Positions 11,008 to 18,066 of a stretch of 21,998 nucleotides of DNA are shown in pieces; the stretch's first letter is position 1, and each line of letters starts with the position of its first letter. The DNA is from a virus: positions 1-21,998 of the IMG/VR virus record IMGVR_UViG_3300032249_000501; one strand, 5' to 3'. Below the pieces are notes generated by a model. The model was not told where the DNA came from. It saw only the letters and a list, made by a program, of their open reading frames with translations, and did not search any database. The position numbers and the translations under genes were made by a program.

Positions 11008-11090
11008 CGCCGCAAGTCCTTTGCTCACAAGGGTTTAGGGCCGACGCGGCCCGCCCCGCGAATCCTAAGTCCTTATCTACCAACGACTTA
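11008..11090 (+). repeat. Four-arm intergenic element, copy 7
   Basis: Arm 1 CGCAAGTCCTTT (11011-11022), arm 2 CACAAGGGTTTAGG (11026-11039), core GCGGCCCGCC (11046-11055, reversed relative to other copies), arm 3 CTAAGTCCTTAT (11065-11076), arm 4 ACTTAG (11086-11091 region). Arm 3 ends 44 bases before the -35 at 11121. Confidence 0.87.
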
Positions 11091-11120
11091 GAGCAAAAAG
11101 AAATTTCTAATGCTATCCCC

Positions 11121-11148
11121 TTGACAATACCGATATACATGGTATGAT
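11121..11148 (+). promoter_or_regulatory. Promoter with CCGAT spacer motif
   Basis: TTGACA (11121-11126), CCGAT (11130-11134), TATGAT (11143-11148), spacer 16; nearly identical to the promoters at 2666 and 5883. Confidence 0.88.
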
Positions 11149-11167
11149 GATTGAAAAGGAGAGAGTG

Positions 11168-11410
11168 ATGGTCGCGGTAAACACAAAAGAGTTTGATACG
11201 ATTCTGGACGCTGAGTGCGTTCATTGTTCGGGCAAGCACGTTTTGTTCGTGAAGATCAGAGATTATCTCAAGTGGAAATATAAAGAGGGTTTTATTCAAG
11301 ACCTTTTGCCGTACCTTACCAATGGTGAGCGTGAATTGCTCATATCTGGAACGTGCAGCGATTGTTTCGACAGAATGTTTCCGCCTCTTGACATTAGCAG
11401 CGACGAGTGA
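11168..11410 (+). CDS. Conserved phage zinc-binding protein, 80 aa
   Basis: CVHC (C17, C20) near the N-terminus and CSDC (C63, C66) near the end bracket DYLKWKYKEGFIQDLLPYL and ERELLISGTC. This DYxxW...IQxxLPxLxxxERELLISGxCxxCF pattern is one I recognise from phages of soil and plant-associated bacteria; no function is known. ATG 11168 is chosen because GGAGAGAG lies just upstream and the -10 box lies at 11143. The end of the gene carries the promoter for 11455. Confidence 0.8.
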   Translation: MVAVNTKEFDTILDAECVHCSGKHVLFVKIRDYLKWKYKEGFIQDLLPYLTNGERELLISGTCSDCFDRMFPPLDISSDE

Positions 11411-11416
11411 TATACT
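11388..11416 (+). promoter_or_regulatory. Promoter inside the end of the previous gene
   Basis: TTGACA (11388-11393), 17-base spacer, TATACT (11411-11416), with the -35 inside coding sequence. Drives the DUF932 gene. Confidence 0.8.
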
Positions 11417-11454
11417 AGGTTTATTGAGAGTTCCCACTAACTAGGAGTTTTTAG

Positions 11455-12654
11455 ATGAGCGATTACAATAAGTTGACGATTCAGTCCGACGTTTCCCAAG
11501 GTTCTTTTGTTCGTACCCTCCAAGGTAATACCGGCACGGGTTTTGAGAAGGGTACGCATGTTCATAAGGATTGGTGGGCTAAGACTAAGACCTACGAACA
11601 GGTCATGCAGGATGCTCACGTTGCGGTGGAGAACCGCGAGGATATTCTGGTCGAGACTAAGAATATTTCCTGCGTTGGAGAGAATAGTGATTTCTATTTC
11701 AAGCTGGCTGATGGTCGGAAGTTTCGTCCTACGGATCATGCTATCGAACAGTTTAGCGTTCGCACTGGCGTGACTTCTTCTTCGTTCCTGCGTGAGATGC
11801 GTAATATCGAAGAGTTCGATTCTCACGATGCTAACACGATGGCGATTGTTGGCAACAATGCGTTGCGACGTATTGAATCCGACAAGAAGTTCCGACTCCG
11901 TACCTATACGGATGGAACGTGCCGTGCGTTTGTCACTGAGCAGTATGCCCCTGTCGATAACCGCTGGTATCTTGAGACTCTCGCAGAGTTTGTTCCCGGT
12001 GGACGTTTCAGCCACTGGCGTGGCGATGAGGATACTATCTATGGTAATATCCTTATCCCGGATACTATCATGGATTATGGTTCCGATGATAGTGATTACG
12101 GTGGTATGATTAGTGTGGGTAACTGTGAGATCGGCACTCGCCGCATTTCGCAGACGCCTAGCCTGTTTCGTGCCATCTGCATGAACGGTTGCATCTGGGG
12201 TCAAACTGCTGGTGAGAAGATTCGTCGCGTTCACCGTGGTAATATTGTTCTGGATACTCTCAAGAGCGAAATCGCTCTGAATATCCAGCAGCAGATTCCC
12301 TTGCTTGCTCCCGGTATCAAGCAGTTCCTCGCTACCCGTGCTATGGAAACTGGCAAGGCTAGCGTGAAGGGTATCATCGCGTCCTTCTCGTCGGATTATA
12401 AGTTGACTAAGAAGGAAGCCTCTGAGTTTCTTTCGCAGTATGGTGAATATGAGTCTACCCATCGTAACCTGTTCGGAATTATCAACGGACTGACCCGTGC
12501 GGGACAAAAGTTTGATAATAAGACTTGGGTGAAGTTCGACGAGGTCGCTGGTAGTATGCTGACGATTGGTGCTGATCGCTGGTCTACCATCCTGCGTCGT
12601 GCGGATACCTTTACCGATAAGGACTACGAGAAGGTTTTCGCTCTGACGGCTTAA
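11455..12654 (+). CDS. DUF932-family phage/plasmid protein
   Basis: 399 aa, the longest gene here. It has the DUF932 pattern: a central alpha/beta region (YTDGTCRAFVTEQYAPVDN, 151-169), then ISVGNCEIGTRRI (219-231) and LFRAICMNGCIWG (237-249), matching the family's nSE-G and R-x-C-x-NG blocks. DUF932 proteins are frequent on phages and plasmids; their biochemical role is unsettled. Codons are strongly biased to CGT, GGT, GCT and AAG, unlike most neighbours, which suggests high expression. It is alone in its unit, followed by a strong hairpin. Confidence 0.88.
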   Translation: MSDYNKLTIQSDVSQGSFVRTLQGNTGTGFEKGTHVHKDWWAKTKTYEQVMQDAHVAVENREDILVETKNISCVGENSDFYFKLADGRKFRPTDHAIEQFSVRTGVTSSSFLREMRNIEEFDSHDANTMAIVGNNALRRIESDKKFRLRTYTDGTCRAFVTEQYAPVDNRWYLETLAEFVPGGRFSHWRGDEDTIYGNILIPDTIMDYGSDDSDYGGMISVGNCEIGTRRISQTPSLFRAICMNGCIWGQTAGEKIRRVHRGNIVLDTLKSEIALNIQQQIPLLAPGIKQFLATRAMETGKASVKGIIASFSSDYKLTKKEASEFLSQYGEYESTHRNLFGIINGLTRAGQKFDNKTWVKFDEVAGSMLTIGADRWSTILRRADTFTDKDYEKVFALTA

Positions 12655-12658
12655 TAGT

Positions 12659-12715
12659 GGGAGGGATGGATCGGCGGGCGGTTATCAATAAATTTTCCCG
12701 CCGGTCCTACCTTCC
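12659..12715 (+). terminator. Strong hairpin after the DUF932 gene
   Basis: GGGAGG (12659-12664) with CCTTCC (12710-12715), and GGATCGGCGGG (12668-12678) with CCCGCCGGTCC (12697-12707), around an 18-base AT-rich loop. No U-tract follows, so it may be an mRNA 3'-end stabiliser or Rho-related terminator rather than an intrinsic one. Confidence 0.55.
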
Positions 12716-12739
12716 AACAATCTTGGGAAGCTGGCTCTC

Positions 12740-12845
12740 GCCGTAAGTCCGTTGCCCATAAGGGTTTACGGCTGGCGGGGCGGGCCGCAATTTCCATAAG
12801 TCTTTTATTTCCAATATGTTACATCAAGTGAACGTAAGTCCTTAT
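12740..12845 (+). repeat. Four-arm intergenic element, copy 8 (extended)
   Basis: Arm 1 GCCGTAAGTCC (12740-12750), arm 2 ATAAGGGTTTACG (12758-12770), core GCGGGCCG (12780-12787), arm 3 CATAAGTCTTTTAT (12795-12808), and an extra full arm CGTAAGTCCTTAT at 12833-12845. Arm 3 is about 48 bases before the -35 at 12857; the extra arm is only 11 bases away. Confidence 0.85.
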
Positions 12846-12856
12846 TCCTCAAGTAG

Positions 12857-12885
12857 TTGCGTATAGAGTGTCGATATGGTACAAT
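12857..12885 (+). promoter_or_regulatory. Promoter with CGAT motif, long leader follows
   Basis: TTGCGT (12857-12862), 17-base spacer with TCGATA (12871-12876), TACAAT (12880-12885). The leader to the ATG at 13010 is about 118 bases. Confidence 0.65.
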
Positions 12886-12929
12886 GGAGAAGGTGGATAG
12901 AGTAGGGTAAATAGATAAATTATCGAAAA

Positions 12930-13009
12930 GGCATGGGCGTGTATTACCTAACCTAACAGGTTCGCCCGTTATGCCACAGTCAGTGAACAATAGCCTATAA
13001 GGAGACATT
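12930..13009 (+). promoter_or_regulatory. Structured mRNA leader with CAGTCAGTGA motif, copy 1
   Basis: GGCAT-GGGCG (12930-12939) pairs with CGCCC (12963-12967) and ATGCC (12971-12975), with an inner ACCT/AGGT stem. ATGCCACAGTCAGTGA (12971-12986) follows, then ATAGCC and AAGGAG before the ATG at 13010. Confidence 0.65.
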
Positions 13010-13270
13010 ATGAAAAATACCGATGGACTAAAAGCAAAGAAGGTTTCAGATTATAATCTCACGCCCTGTGATGTTATCTTTAATCAGGTAGATAAGCCTA
13101 ATGATTTCCTTTATTGCAGAAGTATTAATGTGTTTGATGATAGGTGGCGCGTTAATATATATAGTAAGCGTTACGTTGAAGATATAGAGGGCAAGTATAT
13201 TAGCAAGAGTTACTTTATTCATTTTAATAATGCGAATGGTAATATGACGTTTGTATCTCCCAAGATATAA
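13010..13270 (+). CDS. Hypothetical protein, 86 aa
   Basis: Begins MKNTDGLKAKKVSDYNLTPC; beta-rich (FLYCRSINVFDDRWRVNIY, SYFIHFNNANGNMTFV). No recognised domain. AAGGAG is well placed. Preceded by the structured leader, so its translation is probably regulated. Confidence 0.72.
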   Translation: MKNTDGLKAKKVSDYNLTPCDVIFNQVDKPNDFLYCRSINVFDDRWRVNIYSKRYVEDIEGKYISKSYFIHFNNANGNMTFVSPKI

Positions 13271-13310
13271 AGATCGCCACTAATGCCACAGTCAGTGAGA
13301 TATAGCCCTT
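13271..13310 (+). promoter_or_regulatory. Leader motif, copy 2, without a gene
   Basis: AGATCGCCACTA (13271-13282) then ATGCCACAGTCAGTGA (13283-13298) and ATAGCCC. No gene follows; the region runs into the promoter at 13345. It may be left from a lost gene or an unfinished duplication. Confidence 0.6.
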
Positions 13311-13344
13311 AATGTAATATATACGAACGATACTTTTTTTAAAG

Positions 13345-13373
13345 TTGACAAAGCACCAGCGTCGATGTATACT
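13345..13373 (+). promoter_or_regulatory. Promoter with CGAT next to the -10
   Basis: TTGACA (13345-13350), 17-base spacer, CGAT (13363-13366), TATACT (13368-13373). Confidence 0.8.
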
Positions 13374-13391
13374 AGTACTACTCTAACTATA

Positions 13392-13434
13392 GAGATCGCT
13401 ACTTATGCTACAGTCAGTGACTAATGGAGATATT
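13392..13434 (+). promoter_or_regulatory. Leader motif, copy 3
   Basis: AGATCGCTACTT (13393-13404) then ATGCTACAGTCAGTGA (13405-13420) and a GGAG ribosome site. The motif contains an ATG in frame with the gene, but the ribosome site lies after it. Confidence 0.6.
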
Positions 13435-13893
13435 ATGGAAGCTACTAAATTGAAACGCGGACAAAAGCTGTGTAAGAATTGCAATAATGTTAATGGGGCT
13501 AGGGCGCATGTTTGTAAACATTGCCAGTTTGAGTTTGTAAAGTCAGACGGCCCTAAGAGTAAGTTTAAGAAGAAGAAGCGTAGTAAGAAATATCTTAAGA
13601 TCAATTGGAAGGAACTCGTTAAGGGCGATAAGATTAAGGTATTCAAAGGTGGCGGTAATTACTATGTTAATGAGATGGGAGAAAAGATATATATGAGTCG
13701 CCCCGGTATATATACTATACATAACATAGATGATCACGGGCTTATAGTTTACAGTAACAAGAATGGTGGTTTCGGGTATATTTATATGGATAAAGAAACT
13801 GAATCATCTACTATAAATAACTACTATAGAGCGCCCCATAAGATCGCAAAGCTAAATATACCAGTTCGTGAAAATGATCCAAATTCCCCGTAA
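13435..13893 (+). CDS. Zinc-ribbon protein with basic linker, 152 aa
   Basis: N-terminal ribbon C13/C16 (CKNC) and C27/C30 (CKHC), then a very basic linker (KSKFKKKKRSKKYLK, about 41-55), then a beta-rich domain with GDKIKVFKGGGNYY and PGIYTIHNIDDHGLIVYS that resembles an SH3-like fold. Zinc ribbon plus basic patch suggests nucleic-acid binding. The ATG at 13435 has GGAG just upstream; the in-frame ATG at 13405 lies inside the leader motif and is rejected. Confidence 0.75.
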   Translation: MEATKLKRGQKLCKNCNNVNGARAHVCKHCQFEFVKSDGPKSKFKKKKRSKKYLKINWKELVKGDKIKVFKGGGNYYVNEMGEKIYMSRPGIYTIHNIDDHGLIVYSNKNGGFGYIYMDKETESSTINNYYRAPHKIAKLNIPVRENDPNSP

Positions 13894-13951
13894 TATTTAA
13901 AAACCATCCTACTTTGTTTTTAGAAAACACTCTAAATGCGGGAGATTTAAT

Positions 13952-14227
13952 ATGTCAAAAGTAACCAAGAAAGAATTCTTTGATCATATGAGTTCTATAT
14001 ATGGAGAGAAGTATAACGACGTTAAGGCATACAAGGTGCTACTAGAGATCATAGATAGATCAGATGATGATAAATTCCTAGCTGAAATCTATGAGATTAC
14101 TACAATGAATGAGAAGCAGAGGCTTATATATAGAAACGAACTGGCCTGCCTTGGTAAAGAGTATACTCCCACTCAAATAGACCAATACATAACCCTCATA
14201 GAGTATGCCCTAGAACGTCTAGAGTAA
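13952..14227 (+). CDS. Hypothetical helical protein, 91 aa
   Basis: Begins MSKVTKKEFFDHMSSIYGEK; all-helical and acidic (IIDRSDDDKFLAEIYEI). No recognised domain. GGGAG precedes the ATG. AT-rich codons. Last gene before the 360-base non-coding gap. Confidence 0.72.
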   Translation: MSKVTKKEFFDHMSSIYGEKYNDVKAYKVLLEIIDRSDDDKFLAEIYEITTMNEKQRLIYRNELACLGKEYTPTQIDQYITLIEYALERLE

Positions 14228-14588
14228 ACATACTCTACCTATACTCCCTATACAAGTATACGCATCCTAAAAAAGATGGATAATAGGGATATTTTATTAA
14301 TGTGAAATAGCCACATTATATCTCCATTATATAACTCCCCATATCCCTATCCTTATCCTATCTATACTCCTCTTATATATATGTATTGTATACAGTATAG
14401 TATATATATGATTTTATAGTGTTTTATGCACCTACGTTATATGTTAATATCTCTCCAGTAACATACCGTTTAGATATAGAAAAGGGTGTATTTACCATTG
14501 ACTATATGGGTTAAAAGCCCACAAGAAAAAAGGAGGAAAAGATATATTTGGGAATAAAAACCACAAAACCTAGAAAAATGGAGAAAAA
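14228..14588 (+). other. 360-base AT-rich gap with a long inverted repeat
   Basis: No gene is supported. GGATAATAGGGATAT (14278-14292) pairs with ATATCCCTATCCTTATCC (14341-14358) except for a 3-base bulge, and an inner stem AATGTG/CACATT lies at 14299-14317. Beyond this are pyrimidine-rich and TATA-rich tracts (14340-14420). A GGAGG (14532-14536) lies before the next gene. The gap marks where the four-arm elements end. Confidence 0.55.
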
Positions 14589-15185
14589 ATGCCAAGTATT
14601 AGACAAAGAATTTATGCATACTTAATGCTTGTGGCAATCCCTATCTTTCCAGTATTATATATAAACAGTAAGATGTCAGACACAAACGTATTAAATAAAG
14701 ATATTAGAAGCATACTCGCAGACACAAAGATGAAATTGGTATGCAATGTTGATACTAATTCAAAATACTTTATATTACCAAAATTAACAAACTTTTTAGG
14801 AAAAGATAAGATCTGTACATATTTTGGAGTAGATTACGATTACTGGGCATCACACACTTATGAAGTAAAAATTAGAGTATCAGATTATCCTACAAGGGAC
14901 TTTGTTCCTAAAGGTGAATATATAGTAATTGGTGAACCCGTATTAACAGATATAGACCAAGATGGTAAAATAACATATATAATTCCAATTAAAGAACCAC
15001 AAGAATTAGAAGAAGTATTAATATCCAGTTATACAGATAATTGTGTGGGCGTTTTTGGAGAGTTTAGTTATTTGTTCGATAGGGTAAATTCAAAAGGATT
15101 AACTATGAAGGAATTCGATAGAGCTATGGTATGTATAAGTAATATTATATATCCAAAAAAAATGGAGAATAAAAATGGAAAATGA
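14589..15185 (+). CDS. Membrane-anchored protein with EF-hand-like loop, 198 aa
   Basis: Residues 9-25 are a membrane anchor (YAYLMLVAIPIFPVLYI). The rest is predicted extracytoplasmic. D121-I-D123-Q-D125-G-K-I-T matches a calcium-binding loop pattern. Four Cys (C52, C77, C152, C182) could form disulfides. Not assigned to a family. GGAG at 14580-14583 precedes the ATG. AT-rich codons. Overlaps the next gene by 11 bases. Confidence 0.72.
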   Translation: MPSIRQRIYAYLMLVAIPIFPVLYINSKMSDTNVLNKDIRSILADTKMKLVCNVDTNSKYFILPKLTNFLGKDKICTYFGVDYDYWASHTYEVKIRVSDYPTRDFVPKGEYIVIGEPVLTDIDQDGKITYIIPIKEPQELEEVLISSYTDNCVGVFGEFSYLFDRVNSKGLTMKEFDRAMVCISNIIYPKKMENKNGK

Positions 15186-15429
15186 TGTTAGGCCAGAAAT
15201 TGATAAGGTAATATCAGAGCTAGAATCTTTAGGTATATCTAATACTAGCCACATGATGTCTCAAGACGTTCAAGGCTTGGGCGATTTAGTAGAATCAGTT
15301 TTAACCAAGGTTGGAATTACAGAAGAAAGATTTAAAGAATGGTTTAATCTAAAGGAATGTGGATGCTCAAAAAGAAAAGCTTGGCTAAATAGTCTTTTTA
15401 GCTGGACAAAAAATCGACCTCAAGCTTGA
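15175..15429 (+). CDS. Small protein with CxC-x-K-R-LN motif, 84 aa
   Basis: Residues 35-60 are helical (GLGDLVESVLTKVGITEERF), followed by CGCSKRKAWLNSLFSW, a variant of the CGGCxxRxxxLNxxF motif seen in small phage proteins; function unknown. GGAG at 15164 supports the start. Its stop TGA lies within the -35 of the next promoter. Confidence 0.75.
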   Translation: MENDVRPEIDKVISELESLGISNTSHMMSQDVQGLGDLVESVLTKVGITEERFKEWFNLKECGCSKRKAWLNSLFSWTKNRPQA

Positions 15430-15453
15430 CAATGCGTCTGGCCGATGTATAAT
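15426..15453 (+). promoter_or_regulatory. Promoter with CCGAT next to the -10, for uvsE
   Basis: TTGACA (15426-15431), CCGAT (15442-15446), TATAAT (15448-15453), spacer 16. A small hairpin AGTGT/ACACT (15454-15469) lies at the transcript start. Confidence 0.87.
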
Positions 15454-15483
15454 AGTGTGTCCCAACACTCTATGAGGCATCGC

Positions 15484-16407
15484 ATGAAATACGGTCTATG
15501 TTGTATATCTTTAGAATTACAAGAACTTGATGATCCAATCAAGTTCCAAACAATGACATATAAGAGATTCTCTAGTCTACCAAGACAAGAGGCTCTACAA
15601 ATACTTGGTGATCGTATATTAAATAATACGCTCACCACAAATGAAATAATAAAACATTGTGCAAAGAACGATTTTGTTTATAGAATAAGTAGCGACCTTT
15701 TTCCTCTTATCACATATGATGAAGCAAATATTGATCTTGTGGACTTGCCAAATCACGACGATATTCAAGACAGTTTTGATGATATAGCACAAACTATATC
15801 TGACACTAATATTCGCGTGTCTTGTCATCCTAGCGAATTTAATGTTCTAGCCTCTAACAATGAGAAGGCTGTAGAAAAAACTATTACAGAACTTAATTTT
15901 TATTCTTCATTCATGGATCGCATCGGTTGCCCAGCAGACTACCGATCACCAATGAATATTCATATTCATAATAAATCTGGCACATACGATGAAGTGCGTA
16001 ATAGATTTATGACAAATTTTGATCGCTTGGATGATAATTGTCAGAAAAGAATTGTTGTAGAAAATGATGACAAAACTGGAGGATGGAGCGTTATAGAGTT
16101 AATCCATCAATTCCACGACATTACTGCTATACCAATTACTTTTGATTATTTACATCATGCCTGTCATCCAAATGGAATAGACGAAGAACGAGCTATAATG
16201 GCTTGCTACAGATCGTGGGATGGTTATAAACCATTATTCCACTATAGCGAGAGTCGTCCCGGTAATAACCCAAGAGCGCACGCTGATTATGCACAAAATT
16301 CATTCAACACATATGGATTAGATTTTGATATAGATTTTGAACTAAAAGCTAAAGACAAAGCTATACTACAATATAGAAAGAAATATCATGAAAGATCCGT
16401 TGCATAG
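15484..16407 (+). CDS. uvsE: UV-damage endonuclease, UvdE/UvsE family
   Basis: 307 aa, about the usual length. The family is a TIM-barrel, metal-dependent enzyme that nicks DNA on the 5' side of UV photoproducts, beginning repair. Visible motifs: YRISSDLFP (66-74), RVSCHPSEF (111-119), NIHIHN (158-163), VVENDD (191-196, the conserved metal-binding Glu), FDYLHH (220-225), HYSESRPG (253-260) and H266. No truncation or frameshift is seen. ATG 15484 has GAGG (15474-15477) upstream; in-frame ATGs at 15445 and 15472 overlap the -10 or lack a site. Own strong promoter, so expression is probably early. Confidence 0.9.
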   Translation: MKYGLCCISLELQELDDPIKFQTMTYKRFSSLPRQEALQILGDRILNNTLTTNEIIKHCAKNDFVYRISSDLFPLITYDEANIDLVDLPNHDDIQDSFDDIAQTISDTNIRVSCHPSEFNVLASNNEKAVEKTITELNFYSSFMDRIGCPADYRSPMNIHIHNKSGTYDEVRNRFMTNFDRLDDNCQKRIVVENDDKTGGWSVIELIHQFHDITAIPITFDYLHHACHPNGIDEERAIMACYRSWDGYKPLFHYSESRPGNNPRAHADYAQNSFNTYGLDFDIDFELKAKDKAILQYRKKYHERSVA

Positions 16408-16714
16408 AATTAAAAACATAAAAAAGCTAGCAAGACATCTAGCTAAAACAGTAGCAGAAGATTGTGGTCTTACTATAGAAGATCTTAAAGAATTTATGAC
16501 GGTCAAAAATGCTGTGAGTATAGTGAAAGAAAATGCTAAACTAGATGAGAATGGTGAATTTTTAATAAATACAAAAATACTTGAAAAAATATGTCTTGAT
16601 ATGAGCGGATGGTTGTTAGGCGTAAATCTTGCAAAATTGGCAAGTCAAGATTTATTAGATTGCTACTGGGATAGCAAAAAAAATTGCATGGTGTTCAAGA
16701 AAAAAACTAAATGA
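16388..16714 (+). CDS. Hypothetical helical protein, 108 aa
   Basis: Begins MKDPLHRIKNIKKLARHLAK; helical with a basic N-terminus and KKNCMVFKKKTK at the end. It overlaps uvsE by 20 bases, so the two are coupled. No domain recognised; a role beside the repair enzyme cannot be claimed. Confidence 0.7.
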   Translation: MKDPLHRIKNIKKLARHLAKTVAEDCGLTIEDLKEFMTVKNAVSIVKENAKLDENGEFLINTKILEKICLDMSGWLLGVNLAKLASQDLLDCYWDSKKNCMVFKKKTK

Positions 16715-16715
16715 C

Positions 16716-16744
16716 TTGACACAATCTTGCCGATGAACTACAAT
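16716..16744 (+). promoter_or_regulatory. Promoter with GCCGAT spacer motif
   Basis: TTGACA (16716-16721), GCCGAT (16729-16734), TACAAT (16739-16744), 17-base spacer, just before AAGGAG and the ATG at 16758. Confidence 0.82.
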
Positions 16745-16757
16745 ATAAGGAGAACAC

Positions 16758-16961
16758 ATGACTTGGAATGAACTTAAAAAGTATATAGAAGCTCAAGAAG
16801 AATATTTTTTAGATCAGCCCGTTAAACTTTACGATTTTGAAACTGGTGATGAATTTTTTGCAGATGTAACAGAATTACATGGAAACGATGGCTGGATTCC
16901 ATACATATCTATAAATACAGAGGTTAAAGATGGCAAAGCTCAGGAAACAGGTATCGATTGA
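16758..16961 (+). CDS. Small MTWxEL-family protein, 67 aa, paralogue of 19120
   Basis: MTWNELKKYIEAQEEYFLDQ, then PVKLYDFETGDEFFADVTEL. The N-terminal helix, PV strand and YDxETGDEF motif are shared with the gene at 19120 and common in phages; the role is unknown. The transcript leader is very short. Overlaps the next gene by 32 bases. Confidence 0.8.
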   Translation: MTWNELKKYIEAQEEYFLDQPVKLYDFETGDEFFADVTELHGNDGWIPYISINTEVKDGKAQETGID

Positions 16962-17253
16962 TTTTCTAACTCATCTTAAGTTGAGCGTAAATGATATGCT
17001 TCAATCTAGGATTCCACAACATACTAAGCAAAAACTTTGCATAATTATGGAAAAACTGTTAAATGAAACTAAAAGCTATGAAGGATTCAAGTATTTATAC
17101 TGGAGCCGTCATGGATGTCTTGATTGGCAAGACGCAAAACTTAAGGGAGTTTATAAGGATGTTCCAAAGGAATATATAACCGGCCCAGATTATGACGGTA
17201 AACCAGAATTTATTAGTGATATTCAAGGTGAATTCTCTAGAATATACATTTAA
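16930..17253 (+). CDS. Conserved phage-type hypothetical protein, 107 aa
   Basis: Helical N-terminal half (KQVSIDFLTHLKLSVNDML, then KLCIIMEKLLNETKSYEGF) followed by FKYLYWSRHGCLDW. The GF-x-YLYW segment is one I recognise from phage hypothetical proteins. AGAGG lies before the ATG within the upstream gene. Function unknown. Confidence 0.72.
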   Translation: MAKLRKQVSIDFLTHLKLSVNDMLQSRIPQHTKQKLCIIMEKLLNETKSYEGFKYLYWSRHGCLDWQDAKLKGVYKDVPKEYITGPDYDGKPEFISDIQGEFSRIYI

Positions 17254-17316
17254 TTGTAAATAAGCTTAATAAGTGTAATTTGATATGGTGTAACTACCTT
17301 ATCAAAGGAACTTATT

Positions 17317-18066
17317 ATGCTTAAAAATATAATAATATGCATTTTACTTAGCTGTGGAACATTATCCGCTGGAACAATAGATATTAACAAAAGTGATACT
17401 TCTTATACTACATATGGAAAACAACATGAATGTGTTGTAGAAATATGTGGAGAATATGACCCTAAAACAAAGTTTAGAGCTTCAGCAGTAATAATAAAAC
17501 CAACATGGGTATTAACAGCAGCACATATCGTACAAAAGGCCAAAAATTGTTCTATTAAATTTAAAGGAGAGAAAATACAAATATCATGTATAACTTCTCA
17601 ACCAGATTATGATGATGATAAATTTGCATTTAATGATATAGCTATTTGTAAGCTATCCAAACCTATAGAAATTAATTTCTATCCACAATTGTACGATAAG
17701 AGCGACGAAGAGAATAAAATATGTAGTATATCTGGATTTGGTTTAACTGGACCGTATCAGATATCACAAACTAGAAAAAGTGATGGAATAAAAAGGGCTG
17801 GAACAAATACAATAAATAGAATTGAGAATCATATTTTAGTATGTTCGCTAAGAGATAAACAAACAGATCTTGAATTTTTAATATGCCACGGTGATAGTGG
17901 TGGTGGATTATTTATAGATCAAAAGTTAGCTGGCATTAACTCTTGTATATTTAGCGATGACAAAAATTTAGATTCCAACATTGATGATGAGTCTGGACAT
18001 ACTAGAGTATCAATATTTGTAAATTGGATAAATGAAACAATAAAAAAGATGGAAAATTGTGAATAA
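17317..18066 (+). CDS. Secreted trypsin-like serine protease (S1 family)
   Basis: 249 aa with an N-terminal signal peptide (about 1-18, ending LSAG). The chymotrypsin-fold catalytic triad is complete: H70 in TAAHIV, D107 in NDIAIC, S194 in GDSGGG. Paired Cys residues (for example C39/C44 and C190/C210) suggest disulfides. No Lys-rich tail or anchor is seen. The protein should act outside the cytoplasm, possibly on envelope or external proteins. Such proteases are unusual in phages. AT-rich codons; AAAGGAAC ribosome site. Followed by a membrane peptide and a secreted protein. Confidence 0.88.
   Translation: MLKNIIICILLSCGTLSAGTIDINKSDTSYTTYGKQHECVVEICGEYDPKTKFRASAVIIKPTWVLTAAHIVQKAKNCSIKFKGEKIQISCITSQPDYDDDKFAFNDIAICKLSKPIEINFYPQLYDKSDEENKICSISGFGLTGPYQISQTRKSDGIKRAGTNTINRIENHILVCSLRDKQTDLEFLICHGDSGGGLFIDQKLAGINSCIFSDDKNLDSNIDDESGHTRVSIFVNWINETIKKMENCE

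Noticed and set aside
11437-12507. A 356-codon open frame on the minus strand
   Set aside because: It lies entirely antisense to the DUF932 gene, whose codon bias (GNN-rich, T/C third positions) leaves the reverse frame open; no family resemblance and no promoter or ribosome site fit.
833-12845. CRISPR array
   Set aside because: The repeats are ~80 bp, about 1-2 kb apart, separated by genes, and there are no cas genes.
14548-14622. A 24-aa peptide from TTG at 14548 after AGGAGG
   Set aside because: The spacing is long, the start is TTG, and it overlaps the well-supported gene at 14589 in another frame.
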